A stretch of 42,583 nt of DNA, from contig CALBEF010000044.1 of assembly GCA_937927775.1 (NCBI GenBank), forward strand, positions 1-42,583. Direction: 5' to 3'. Both the position numbers and the translations under genes were made by a program. The notes under the pieces are model-generated. The model was not told the origin of the DNA, made no database searches, and worked only from the letters and a program-made list of their open reading frames with translations. Source of the stretch: an uncultured Anaerolineae bacterium (lineage in GTDB: Bacteria; Chloroflexota; Anaerolineae; J036; Brachytrichaceae). This document shows positions 1-7,340 of the stretch, piece after piece. Numbering within the stretch: the stretch's first letter is position 1; each line of letters begins with the position of its first letter.

Positions 1-141
1 GCTGTGGAGCAGGTCGGCGCAATCGACAAACTTGCGCCGATCAAGTATCTGTTGCCCGACTCGATCGACTACGGCGAAATACGCTGTGTGATTGCCGCGA
101 TCAGCCGCGAGCGATCAGCGTCGTCTTCGCCTGCCGCATAG
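1..141 (+). CDS. 3' end of an unidentified gene (truncated by window edge)
   Basis: An open frame enters at base 1 and runs 46 codons to TAG at 139-141. The visible tail contains the stretch IDKLAPIKYLLPDSIDYG and ends in a serine/alanine-rich tail. I do not recognise a family from so short a piece. It is followed at once by a strong inverted repeat (145-171) and faces the pentapeptide gene convergently, which fits a genuine gene end. Coding status is likely from the uninterrupted frame and codon use; function is unknown. Confidence 0.5.
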   Translation, partial: AVEQVGAIDKLAPIKYLLPDSIDYGEIRCVIAAISRERSASSSPAA

Positions 142-144
142 CCT

Positions 145-171
145 GTGGGGCAAGCTGCCGGCTTGCCCCAC
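145..171. terminator. Bidirectional hairpin between convergent genes
   Basis: Perfect 11-bp inverted repeat GTGGGGCAAGC / GCTTGCCCCAC with a 5-nt loop. It starts 4 nt after the stop of the upstream partial gene and lies 25 nt past the stop of the convergent pentapeptide gene. There is no strong U-tract (TGGTTTG on the plus side), so it is a terminator-like or REP-like hairpin rather than a textbook terminator. Confidence 0.55.
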
Positions 172-195
172 TGGTTTGCCCCGCCAGCGTGCCCC

Positions 196-1026
196 TCAAC
201 GTCGGGCGTCGGTATAGACCGTGCCGTCGGGCATGATCGTCTCGACCAGCACAATCCAGGGCCGGGCGTCATCGGGCAGGTCCGAGTCGCGCAGCGAAGC
301 CTGGGTGAAGTTGGTGTCGCGCAACACAGCCGGCCCGAATTGCGCGCCGCGCAGGGTGGCGCGGCTGCAATCGGCGCTGGTGAGGTTGGCGCGCAGCAGG
401 ATGGCTTCGCTGAGATTGGCGTCTCGCATGTTTGCCCAGGTCAGGTTGGCTTCGATCAGGCTGGCGCGCTGCAGGAAAGCATGGCTGAGGTCGGCGCGGC
501 TGAAGTCGGCCAGGTCGGCATTGGCATCAGACAGATCGGCGTGTGCGGCGATGGCATCGACCAGATCGACCCCGCCCAGTTGCGCTCTGGAGAGCCGGGC
601 GCGGATGAGGCGAGCCTGGCTGAAGTCGGCGCTGCTGAAGTCAGCGGCGATCAGGCGGGCTTCGGTGAAATCGGCTTGCCGGCAGTCGGCGCCTACAGCG
701 TCCGCTGCGTTGAGAACTGCCCCGGTCAACGTAGCGCGCGCCAGAGTAGCGTCATCCAGCGTGGCGTTCGTCAGGTCAGCGCGGGCAAGGTCAGCCTCGG
801 TCAGATCGGCATGGCTGAGGTTGGCAGCAGACAGGCGGGCCTGACACAAAATGGCGCGCGACAGGGATGCGCCGGCCAGATTAGCCCGTCGCAGATCGGC
901 GTTTTGGAAGTTCAAGCCGCGCAAGTCCAGCCCGCTCAGATCGACGCCGGCTAGCCGCGCGCCGGCGTCTGGCCCTCCCACGACCGCGATCAACTGGATG
1001 ACTTCTTTGCGCGTGAGTTCGGCCAT
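196..1026 (-). CDS. Pentapeptide-repeat protein
   Basis: The 276-residue protein consists almost entirely of pentapeptide repeats (consensus A[D/N]Lxx) from about residue 25 to 250, for example ADLRRANLAGA, ANLSHADLTEADLARADL and ADFSSADFSQARL. Such repeats fold as a right-handed quadrilateral beta-helix. The N-terminal 25 residues (MAELTRKEVIQLIAVVGG) and a C-terminal tail ending in VYTDARR are non-repeat. No signal peptide or membrane segment is seen, so it is probably cytoplasmic. Some family members mimic DNA and bind gyrase, but most have no known role, and I infer none here. It sits downstream of rmlA on the same strand, separated from it by the hairpin at 1033-1068, and may be transcribed separately. 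Confidence 0.9.
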   Translation of the reverse strand: MAELTRKEVIQLIAVVGGPDAGARLAGVDLSGLDLRGLNFQNADLRRANLAGASLSRAILCQARLSAANLSHADLTEADLARADLTNATLDDATLARATLTGAVLNAADAVGADCRQADFTEARLIAADFSSADFSQARLIRARLSRAQLGGVDLVDAIAAHADLSDANADLADFSRADLSHAFLQRASLIEANLTWANMRDANLSEAILLRANLTSADCSRATLRGAQFGPAVLRDTNFTQASLRDSDLPDDARPWIVLVETIMPDGTVYTDARR

Positions 1027-1032
1027 AGGCGC

Positions 1033-1068
1033 GCCAGAGCCTGAACAAGGCGACTTTCAGGCTCTGGC
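1033..1068 (-). terminator. 13-bp hairpin between rmlA and pentapeptide gene
   Basis: Perfect inverted repeat GCCAGAGCCTGAA / TTCAGGCTCTGGC with a 10-nt loop, beginning a few bases beyond the rmlA stop codon (minus strand) and ending 7 nt before the pentapeptide ATG. It has no U-tract. It may terminate rmlA transcripts or form a structured leader for the downstream gene. Confidence 0.5.
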
Positions 1069-1073
1069 AGGAT

Positions 1074-2141
1074 TCAATGCAAATCGACCTGGCTGAAGTC
1101 GCCCAGGGTCAACTTGTAGGCGCGCGGCTTGTGAGAGGATTTGGCGACCGTCACGTTGCGCCCGATCAGGCTGTCCTGCAGGCGCGCCGGCAGATCGCTG
1201 ATCCGGCAGTTCTCGAGGACGATGCAGCGCTCGATCTCCGCGTTCTCGATCAGGCAGTCGTGATAGATGCTGGTGAATGGGCCGACGTAGCTGTTGACGA
1301 TGCGGGTGTTCTCGCCGATGATGGTCGGCCCGCGCACGACGCTGTTGATGATTTGCGCGCCGGCGCCGATGGTCACGCGCGAATCCACCGATGAATCGGC
1401 GTCCACCGCCCCTTCGATGCGCGGCGTCAGCTCGCTCAGCACCAGGCTGTTTGCTTCCAGCATATCCACGGCTTTGCCGGTGTCCACCCACCATCCCTTA
1501 TGGACATAGGGGTACACGCTGAAGCCGTTGCTGACCAGCCACTGAATGGCGTCGGTGATTTCGAGTTCGTTGCGCCAGGAAGGCTTGATGGCTTCGACGG
1601 CCTCGAATACGTGCCGGTCGAACATGTAGATGCCCACCAGCGCCAGATTGCTGGGCGGGTCCTTTGGCTTCTCGATCAGGCGCGCGATGCGGCCCTGGCC
1701 GTCGAGGACGGCAACGCCGTACTGGCGCGGATCCGCAACCTCGGTCAGCACGATCTGGCTGTTGTGTGTCGAGTCTGCGAACTGGCGGATGAGCGCATGG
1801 ATGCCGCCCTGGATCACGTTGTCGCCCAGAAACATGACGAAACGCTCATCGCCCAGGTAGTCGCGGCTGATCTTGACGGCGTGGGCCAGGCCGAGCGGGG
1901 CGGGCTGGGGGATGTAGGTCAGTCGCACGCCCCAGCGCGAGCCGTCGCCGGCGGCGGCTTTGATCTCCTCGCCGGTGTCGCCAATCACCACGCCGATTTC
2001 AGTGATCCCGGCGTCGCGGATGGCCTCGATCACGCGGAAGAGCACCGGCGTGTTGGCAACCGGCAGCAACTGCTTGGCGCTGGTGAAGGTGAGCGGACGC
2101 AGGCGCGTGCCTTTGCCGCCGCTGAGAATCAACCCTTTCAT
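1074..2141 (-). CDS. rmlA: Glucose-1-phosphate thymidylyltransferase, long form (RmlA/RfbA-like)
   Basis: 355-residue nucleotidyltransferase that would form dTDP-glucose (or a related NDP-sugar) from a sugar-1-phosphate, the first step to dTDP-deoxysugars for surface polysaccharide. The N-terminus has the signature MKGLILSGGKGTRLRPLT (nucleotide-binding loop) and the SAKQLLPV lysine; FLGDN near residue 108 is the metal/nucleotide site. From about residue 240 there is a hexapeptide-like left-handed beta-helix (for example IGAGAQIINSVV, IGENTRIVNSYV), the mark of the long-form subfamily (about 355 aa) rather than classic 290-aa RmlA. A GTG three codons upstream (2150) is possible, but ATG 2141 starts the conserved MKGLIL motif. 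Its start lies 18 nt beyond the SCP2 stop, so the two are probably co-transcribed. The exact sugar or nucleotide is not provable here. Confidence 0.88.
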   Translation of the reverse strand: MKGLILSGGKGTRLRPLTFTSAKQLLPVANTPVLFRVIEAIRDAGITEIGVVIGDTGEEIKAAAGDGSRWGVRLTYIPQPAPLGLAHAVKISRDYLGDERFVMFLGDNVIQGGIHALIRQFADSTHNSQIVLTEVADPRQYGVAVLDGQGRIARLIEKPKDPPSNLALVGIYMFDRHVFEAVEAIKPSWRNELEITDAIQWLVSNGFSVYPYVHKGWWVDTGKAVDMLEANSLVLSELTPRIEGAVDADSSVDSRVTIGAGAQIINSVVRGPTIIGENTRIVNSYVGPFTSIYHDCLIENAEIERCIVLENCRISDLPARLQDSLIGRNVTVAKSSHKPRAYKLTLGDFSQVDLH

Positions 2142-2159
2142 GGGCAGCACCCGCGCGCA

Positions 2160-2477
2160 TCAGCGCCCGAACATGCTCTGGAAGCGCATCATTAAGCCGA
2201 GGTCGCCCTTGATGCGGAGCTTGCCGCTCATGAACGCGCGCGTGGGATCAAGCTTGCCCGCGAGGATGTCGATCCAGTCCTGGGCTGCCACCTCGATCGT
2301 GACGGTCGGGTTGGGCGCAGCGCCCTCGGCCAGGTCGCACTGGTTGTCGGCGACCTTGATGTGATACGCGCCGCCGCCCTCGCCTGTGGCATTCAGTTGA
2401 ACCACAGCATTGACGCCTTTGGCTTTGGCTGGGTTGAAGCTGGTGATCATTCCTTGAAGGGCTTCTGCGAGAGTCAT
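2160..2477 (-). CDS. SCP2 sterol-binding-domain protein
   Basis: A stand-alone SCP2-type domain of 105 residues: MTLAEALQGMITSFNPAK, then GGAYHIKVADNQCDLAEGAAPNPTVTIEVAAQDWIDILAGKLDPTRAFMSGKLRIKGDLGLMMRFQSMF. The acidic-to-hydrophobic pattern with TVTIEV, DWIDIL and FMSGKLRIKGDLGL is typical of SCP2/alkyl-sulfatase C-terminal folds that carry a lipid or acyl chain in a hydrophobic tunnel. ATG 2477 is preferred over the longer frame (to 2588) because AGAGGAGC lies about 9 nt upstream and the extension is Pro/Arg-rich and unlike the domain. It is the first gene of a minus-strand unit with rmlA. The ligand is unknown. Confidence 0.85.
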   Translation of the reverse strand: MTLAEALQGMITSFNPAKAKGVNAVVQLNATGEGGGAYHIKVADNQCDLAEGAAPNPTVTIEVAAQDWIDILAGKLDPTRAFMSGKLRIKGDLGLMMRFQSMFGR

Positions 2478-2610
2478 TCTGGTTTTGCTCCTCTGCTCTG
2501 TGTTCTGTTTGGCGGGCGCCGGGCGCTTCATCTCTGGCCCCGGCGCAATATTGAGGTGTCGTTGCGGGCGCCCATCGCCGGCTGGCACGGGGCGCGCCTG
2601 ATCGCAAGGC

Positions 2611-2638
2611 AGTATAGCGTTACGGTTGGGCTTGTCAA
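2611..2638 (-). promoter_or_regulatory. Near-consensus sigma-70 promoter for SCP2-rmlA
   Basis: On the minus strand, TTGACA (2633-2638) is followed by a 16-nt spacer and TATACT (2611-2616). Predicted transcription starts near 2604, giving a leader of about 127 nt before the SCP2 ATG. On the plus strand a TATACT at 2652-2657 could serve the divergent gene at 2703, but it lacks a well-spaced -35. Confidence 0.7.
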
Positions 2639-2702
2639 GGCAAACTTACGTTATACTCGTTCGCGTTCGCCGCATGAAGCGTTTCACGGAGATCCTGCAT
2701 CA

Positions 2703-4178
2703 ATGAGACGACGCGCCTCGCCGAGATCGATGATCAGGATCGGCGGCATGGTTGCTGCCGCTGTGTTGGCGCTGGTGCTCCTCGGCAATTTGATCGCTTT
2801 TGCCACCAGCCGGGACCGTCTTCCGCGTGAAACCTGGCTGGCGGATATCGATGTGAGCGGCGCCACGATCAGCGAGGCAATCAGCCGGACGCAGCGCGCG
2901 CTTCAGGCGCCGGTTTCGCTGCGTTATCAGACGGTGTCCCTGACGTTGTCCCCGGCCCAGCTCGACTTCAAGCTGAATGAGACGGTTGCCCGGCTGCTCC
3001 TGGAGGGCATCCTGAAGCGCAACCAGGGCTTTGACCAGTTCCTTCCGTTCATGCTCCGGCAAGCCACGCCGACGCGGCTGCCGCCGCCCTACCAGTACTC
3101 TGAAGCGAAGCTGCAGGACTATCTGCTCGGACTGGCAGCGCAGTACGACCAGCCGGCCACCCCTCCCACCGCAGATCCTGGCACGCTCAACCTGAGGCCG
3201 GGCGCCGATGGCTTTGCCCTCAATCTGACCGAGGCGCGGGACCGGCTTCTCGCCGCTCTGTCGTCGGGCGTGTCACGCATGGTTGATTTGCCGGTGGATG
3301 TGGCGCCGATGACCGAAGCCGGTATGCAGGCGTTGGGCGACTTGATCTCGGCGCGCGTGTCGGGCTTCACTGCCGGCGGCAATGTGGCCGGCGTGTTTGT
3401 CAAAGACCTTGGCTCCGGGCGGGAGTTCTCGCTCAATGGCGATGTCGCTTTCTCGGCGGCCGGCTGGCTGAAGCTCGCGCTGGTGATCGAGACGTATCGC
3501 GTAGCCGGCGAGGTCTCGCCCGAACTGAATGATCGACTCGCCAGCATCATCGTCGAGGGCAGCAGCCTGAACGCAAACGAGGTGTTGCGCGAGTTGGGCC
3601 AGGGCGATGCCAATCTGGGTGTGGCCGCGCTCAACGCGCTCTTGAAAAAACTGGGCCTGGTCAACACATTTCTGGCGCAACCCTTCGACCAGCGCACGCT
3701 TGCGCCTGCGTTCGTGACGCCGGCCAACTCCAGAGCCGATGTGACTGCTTCGCCAGACCCGGCCGCGCAATCGACGCCGGTGGATGCCGGCCTGTTGCTG
3801 GAGATGCTCGACCAGTGCCGGGTCAATTCTGGCGCGTTGCTGCTGGCTTTTCCCCAACAATTCACCGCGAGCAAGTGCGAGCAAGCCCTCGCGTTGCTGG
3901 CCCGAAACAGGCTCAATGGGCTGCTGGAGGCCGGCAGTGGCGGCAGCCCGGTGATCAGCCGGCAATCGTGGGACGCCAACAACCATGGCGTGGCCGGCCT
4001 GGTGCGTTCGCCAGGGGGCGACTACATCGTGGTCGTGATGCTGCACAGCGCAAGCCCGCTCAACTGGGCAGACACATCGCTCATCATCGCCGATATTGCC
4101 CGCGCCGCCTACAGCTTCTTCAACAACGGCCAGGCCCCGCCGGCTGCCCAGCCGATGACGGCGCCGCCGCCCCCCTGA
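2703..4178 (+). CDS. Membrane-anchored beta-lactamase-fold protein lacking catalytic residues
   Basis: 491 residues with a basic N-terminus, one membrane anchor (residues about 15-35, MVAAAVLALVLLGNLIAF), a region resembling the YoaR/PG-binding-4 type domain (about 50-210; YQTVSLTLSPAQLDF) and a C-terminal class A beta-lactamase/DD-peptidase-like domain (about 225-475). The SxxK stretch reads DVAFSAAGWLKLAL, so the nucleophile position is Gly254 while Lys257 remains. The KTG position reads RQS (420-422) before a conserved DAN..GVAGLV..PGGDYIVVVM strand. A Pro-rich tail ends the protein. By family it should face the cell wall or periplasm; from the sequence it is probably non-hydrolytic and may bind peptidoglycan or a partner. 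ATG 2703 has GGAG about 14 nt upstream; the open frame further upstream is non-conserved. Confidence 0.8.
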   Translation: MRRRASPRSMIRIGGMVAAAVLALVLLGNLIAFATSRDRLPRETWLADIDVSGATISEAISRTQRALQAPVSLRYQTVSLTLSPAQLDFKLNETVARLLLEGILKRNQGFDQFLPFMLRQATPTRLPPPYQYSEAKLQDYLLGLAAQYDQPATPPTADPGTLNLRPGADGFALNLTEARDRLLAALSSGVSRMVDLPVDVAPMTEAGMQALGDLISARVSGFTAGGNVAGVFVKDLGSGREFSLNGDVAFSAAGWLKLALVIETYRVAGEVSPELNDRLASIIVEGSSLNANEVLRELGQGDANLGVAALNALLKKLGLVNTFLAQPFDQRTLAPAFVTPANSRADVTASPDPAAQSTPVDAGLLLEMLDQCRVNSGALLLAFPQQFTASKCEQALALLARNRLNGLLEAGSGGSPVISRQSWDANNHGVAGLVRSPGGDYIVVVMLHSASPLNWADTSLIIADIARAAYSFFNNGQAPPAAQPMTAPPPP

Positions 4179-4179
4179 C

Positions 4180-4389
4180 GATTTTGGATTTTGGATTGAC
4201 GATTGACGATTGACGGTTGACGATTGACGGTTGAGCGACAAGGTTTCCGGTCTGTGATCTGTTGCGTATTGTGTATTCCGTATTCCGTATTGCGTATTGC
4301 GTATTGCGTATTGCGTATTGCGTGTTGCGCGCCGGCCCCGCACTTGCCACTCAGCACTCGTCACTCGCCACTCAGCACTCACTACTCAC
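4180..4389. repeat. Array of 30 heptanucleotide units in unbroken 7-nt register
   Basis: From 4180 the plus strand reads in 7-mers without loss of phase: GATTTTG twice, GATTGAC/GGTTGAC several times, transitional words (CGACAAG, GTTTCCG, GTCTGTG, ATCTGTT), then CCGTATT and GCGTATT about nine times, two GC-rich words, then CACTCAG/CACTCGC/CACTCGT to 4389. The array fills the space between two convergent genes and overlaps the last codons of the SpoIIE gene. It is distinct from a simple microsatellite because the word changes while the register is kept. See findings. Confidence 0.85.
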
Positions 4390-7255
4390 CGCTACTCTCC
4401 CGCTTGAGCACCATGATTGTTTGGTCGTCAAAGGCGCCTTCGCAGCCGGCGAATTGCTCCACCGCGCTCATGATTGCCTTGACGATGTCGCGCGCGGGCA
4501 GGTGTCGCGCCGCGTCCAGTGTCACGCTTAGCCGTTCCATGCCAAACGCATCGTCTTCGTCGTTTAGCGCATCGGTCACGCCGTCGGTGTACAACAGCAA
4601 TGTGTCCCCCGGCGCCATGACAATCGACCGCGCTTCGAGATGAATGTCTTCCACGACGCCCAGCGCGATGCCCCGCCCCGACAGCAACTCCAACTCGCCG
4701 CCGGCGCGCATCAGCAGAGGTGGATTGTGACCCGCGTTGGCGTAGGCCAGTTCGCCTGTGCCGGGATTCCAGATGGCATAGAACACCGTGACGAATAAAT
4801 CTGAGCGGGCGTCGGACAGGATGAGCTGGTTAACGCGCCTGAGCGCCTCGGAAGGCGTCCGGCCGGTGAAAGCCACAGCGCGCATGAGGGTGCGCGACAG
4901 CGCCATGAATAGCGCCGCCGGCACGCCCTTGTCAGCCACATCCGCGATCACCAGCCCGTAGCGGCCATCCTGCAACGGCACGAAGTCATAGAAATCGCCG
5001 CCGACCTGACGCGCTGCCTGCCAGTCCGCTGCCAATCCCCAGCCAGGAACGCTTGGCGCTTCTCTGGGCAGGAAGCTGGTCTGGATCTCGCGCGCCAGCG
5101 ACAGTTCCTGTTCCAGGCGCTGGCGTTCCAGCGATTCGCGGTACAGCCGGGCATTGTCGATTGCCAGCGCAGTCTGTTGTGCGATGCCGGTCAGGATGTT
5201 CAGCGCGCGGCCGGCCGGCAGACGTTCGGGGGTATCCACGCCGATGACCATCGCGCCCACAGGATCGCCTTTGGCGATCAACGGCAACGCCGCGCAGACT
5301 TTGATACCCAGGCGCTCGGCGATGATATTCGGAGCCTCATGAAGTACCTGGACGGCTGCGCCGTTGGCCTGCCTATCCAACCGGCTGTCAATATGCTGAA
5401 ACCACTCGCGCCAGGCAGCCATGGGAAATGCATCGCGGTCAAATTGCTCCCGGGCTTCGGGTGACAGGCCATACGCCTGAGCGGCGCGCAAGTTGACATC
5501 GTTGCCCTCGCGCACGAAGATGGCGCATGCATCGACGCTGATCAGCAGCGGCGTCAGCCGGACGACCGACGCCGCGATATCGTTCAGGTCGGCCTGTTCA
5601 CTCACCGCCTGGGCCACTTGCAGCAGGGCTGCCGTCACCCACGATTCTTCCTGTTGCGCGACGTTCGCCCACACTGCGTCGATGACCAGAGCAGCCTGAT
5701 TCGCCAGCCCGGCCAGCAATTCACGCCGCTGCCGTGGAATCGCGCCGCCATCTTTCTGGCCGACAAGCATGGCGCCGAGGAGTTGATCCTGCGCGATCAG
5801 CGGCAATGCCAGCACCGGCACAGCCAGCCGGCCGCGTTGCGCGCCCATGACCGGCTGGCGCGAGTCAAGCATCTCCTCAAGCGCGGGCACATCGCCGGGC
5901 AGCAACACATCGCCAATCACGAGATGCTCGTTGTGCGACAGGGCGCCGTGCAGGGCCGAGATCTGGAAAGAGTCGGTCGCCGGCTCGTAGGTCAACAGCG
6001 CGCAGCAGTCCACGCCGGTCAGCATGGGCGCGAGGCGGGCTACGGCGGTCAGCGCGTCTTCGAGGGATTCGGCGCTGCGGGCCACTTCGGCCACCTGAAG
6101 CAACGCCGTCGACATCCAGCTCTGCTCGCGTTCGGCCTCGTACAGCCGAGCGTCTTCGACTGCCACGGCGACCTGCGAAGCCAGTATCTCGATGTAGCGC
6201 TGGTCGTCTTCGGTGAAATCGGCCGGCCGGTTCGACTGGAGATCGAGCACGCCGATCACACTGTTCTCGATGAGCAGCGGCGCGGCGATTTCGCTGCGCG
6301 TTTCCGGCAGGGCGTTCAGGCTAATGTAGCGCGGGTCGGCTGACACATCAGCCACAGCGATCATGCGGCGCTCCTGGGCGCTGGAGCCGATCAGCCCTTC
6401 GCCGACCTCCAGCCGGCTGCCCACCACGCCGGGATGCGTGGCGGAGCGGAAGACCAGATCGCCCTTTTCTTCGTCCATGAGCACCAGGCCGACAAAGTAA
6501 TAGCCGAATGTGTCGCGGATGGCCTGGGTCAGGCGCGGCAGCAGCTCCTCGGTGTTGAGGATGGTGGCGGTCTGGCGCGCAACTTCGGCAACAAGTTCGA
6601 GTTGCCGCGCGCGCGCTTTCTCGCGCGACAGGGCGCGCGCGTTCTGAATGGCCGAGGCGGCCTGGTTGGCCACGATGCTGAGTGTGCGCAGATGCGACTC
6701 GGTGTAGGCGCCCGGCATGTCCGATTGGATGGACACAGCGCCGATGATGGCCTCTGAAGTCACCATCGGCACGAACACCGCCGAGCGTGGCGGGTGCTCG
6801 CTCATGTAGCGCGGCCTGGCCGGCAGATGCTCCAGTTCGGTTTGAAAGTCGCGCACCAGCAGCGACTGGCCGGTGTCGCGCATCCATCCCACGATGCCTT
6901 TCGCCTCGCCCAGGTGAAAGCGGGATGGCGCCCTGAGGATGCCCCGATCGTAGCGCACCTTGATGACGTAATCGTCCTCCTCGAACAGGCCGAGTTGAAA
7001 GCTGTTGACGTCCACCAGTTGCGCGGCGCAGTCGTACACCAGCCGGCACAGCGCGTCTTCATCGAGCGACGCCGACGCAATGCGGTTGACCGCATTGCTC
7101 AGCGCCTGCAATTCTGCGATGCGCTGTTCGAGCGCGCGCCGTGACGCGCGGCGGCGCCGGTAGACATAGCCGGTTGCGGCCAGCAGCGCCAGAAAAGCGG
7201 TCAGCGCCAGCCCTGTCAGGCTGACGATCAGGATCACCGGAACTTCAATGGACAT
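4382..7255 (-). CDS. Multi-GAF SpoIIE-type serine phosphatase (PP2C family)
   Basis: 957 residues: an N-terminal membrane segment (about 5-27, VPVILIVSLTGLALTAFLALLAA), a basic stop-transfer region (YRRRRASRRALEQ), about four tandem GAF-like domains (roughly 50-690) and a PP2C/SpoIIE phosphatase domain (about 715-957). Metal-binding and catalytic motifs are intact: GGDFYDF (752-758), DVADKG (772-777), NAGHNPP, YTDGVTDA and FDDQT. This is the architecture of RsbU-like regulators that dephosphorylate anti-anti-sigma factors after sensing small ligands or redox state; no partner kinase or STAS gene is in the window. ATG 7255 begins just before the membrane segment, while the longer frame to 7483 runs through the heptad repeats and the divergent gene and is unlikely. 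The stop overlaps the heptad array at 4180-4389. Confidence 0.87.
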   Translation of the reverse strand: MSIEVPVILIVSLTGLALTAFLALLAATGYVYRRRRASRRALEQRIAELQALSNAVNRIASASLDEDALCRLVYDCAAQLVDVNSFQLGLFEEDDYVIKVRYDRGILRAPSRFHLGEAKGIVGWMRDTGQSLLVRDFQTELEHLPARPRYMSEHPPRSAVFVPMVTSEAIIGAVSIQSDMPGAYTESHLRTLSIVANQAASAIQNARALSREKARARQLELVAEVARQTATILNTEELLPRLTQAIRDTFGYYFVGLVLMDEEKGDLVFRSATHPGVVGSRLEVGEGLIGSSAQERRMIAVADVSADPRYISLNALPETRSEIAAPLLIENSVIGVLDLQSNRPADFTEDDQRYIEILASQVAVAVEDARLYEAEREQSWMSTALLQVAEVARSAESLEDALTAVARLAPMLTGVDCCALLTYEPATDSFQISALHGALSHNEHLVIGDVLLPGDVPALEEMLDSRQPVMGAQRGRLAVPVLALPLIAQDQLLGAMLVGQKDGGAIPRQRRELLAGLANQAALVIDAVWANVAQQEESWVTAALLQVAQAVSEQADLNDIAASVVRLTPLLISVDACAIFVREGNDVNLRAAQAYGLSPEAREQFDRDAFPMAAWREWFQHIDSRLDRQANGAAVQVLHEAPNIIAERLGIKVCAALPLIAKGDPVGAMVIGVDTPERLPAGRALNILTGIAQQTALAIDNARLYRESLERQRLEQELSLAREIQTSFLPREAPSVPGWGLAADWQAARQVGGDFYDFVPLQDGRYGLVIADVADKGVPAALFMALSRTLMRAVAFTGRTPSEALRRVNQLILSDARSDLFVTVFYAIWNPGTGELAYANAGHNPPLLMRAGGELELLSGRGIALGVVEDIHLEARSIVMAPGDTLLLYTDGVTDALNDEDDAFGMERLSVTLDAARHLPARDIVKAIMSAVEQFAGCEGAFDDQTIMVLKRESSGE

Positions 7256-7280
7256 GACGCAGGATGAGGATACCATGACG

Positions 7281-7322
7281 GAGTTGAGGGTTGAGGGTGG
7301 AGGGTGGAGGGTCGAAGGTTGA
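7281..7322. repeat. Heptad array in a divergent promoter region
   Basis: Six consecutive 7-mers on the plus strand: GAGTTGA, GGGTTGA, GGGTGGA twice, GGGTCGA, AGGTTGA. They occupy most of the short gap between the SpoIIE gene (start 7255, minus) and the membrane protein gene (start 7341 or 7350, plus). The G-rich end AGAGGGGG could double as a ribosome-binding site for the latter. Confidence 0.8.
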
Positions 7323-7340
7323 GAGGGGGCTGTTGTTAGA

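Noticed and set aside
145..954. Plus-strand open frame of about 270 codons antisense to the pentapeptide gene
   Set aside because: Its translation is a periodic shadow of the 15-nt repeats on the other strand; the minus-strand frame has clear A(D/N)Lxx repeats and a hairpin-bounded gene layout.
2361..2702. Upstream extension of the beta-lactamase-fold gene
   Set aside because: It runs antisense through the SCP2 gene and its promoter; the basic N-terminus and membrane anchor begin at 2703.
4180..4389. CRISPR array
   Set aside because: The units are 7 nt, contiguous and degenerate, with no spacers, leader or cas genes.
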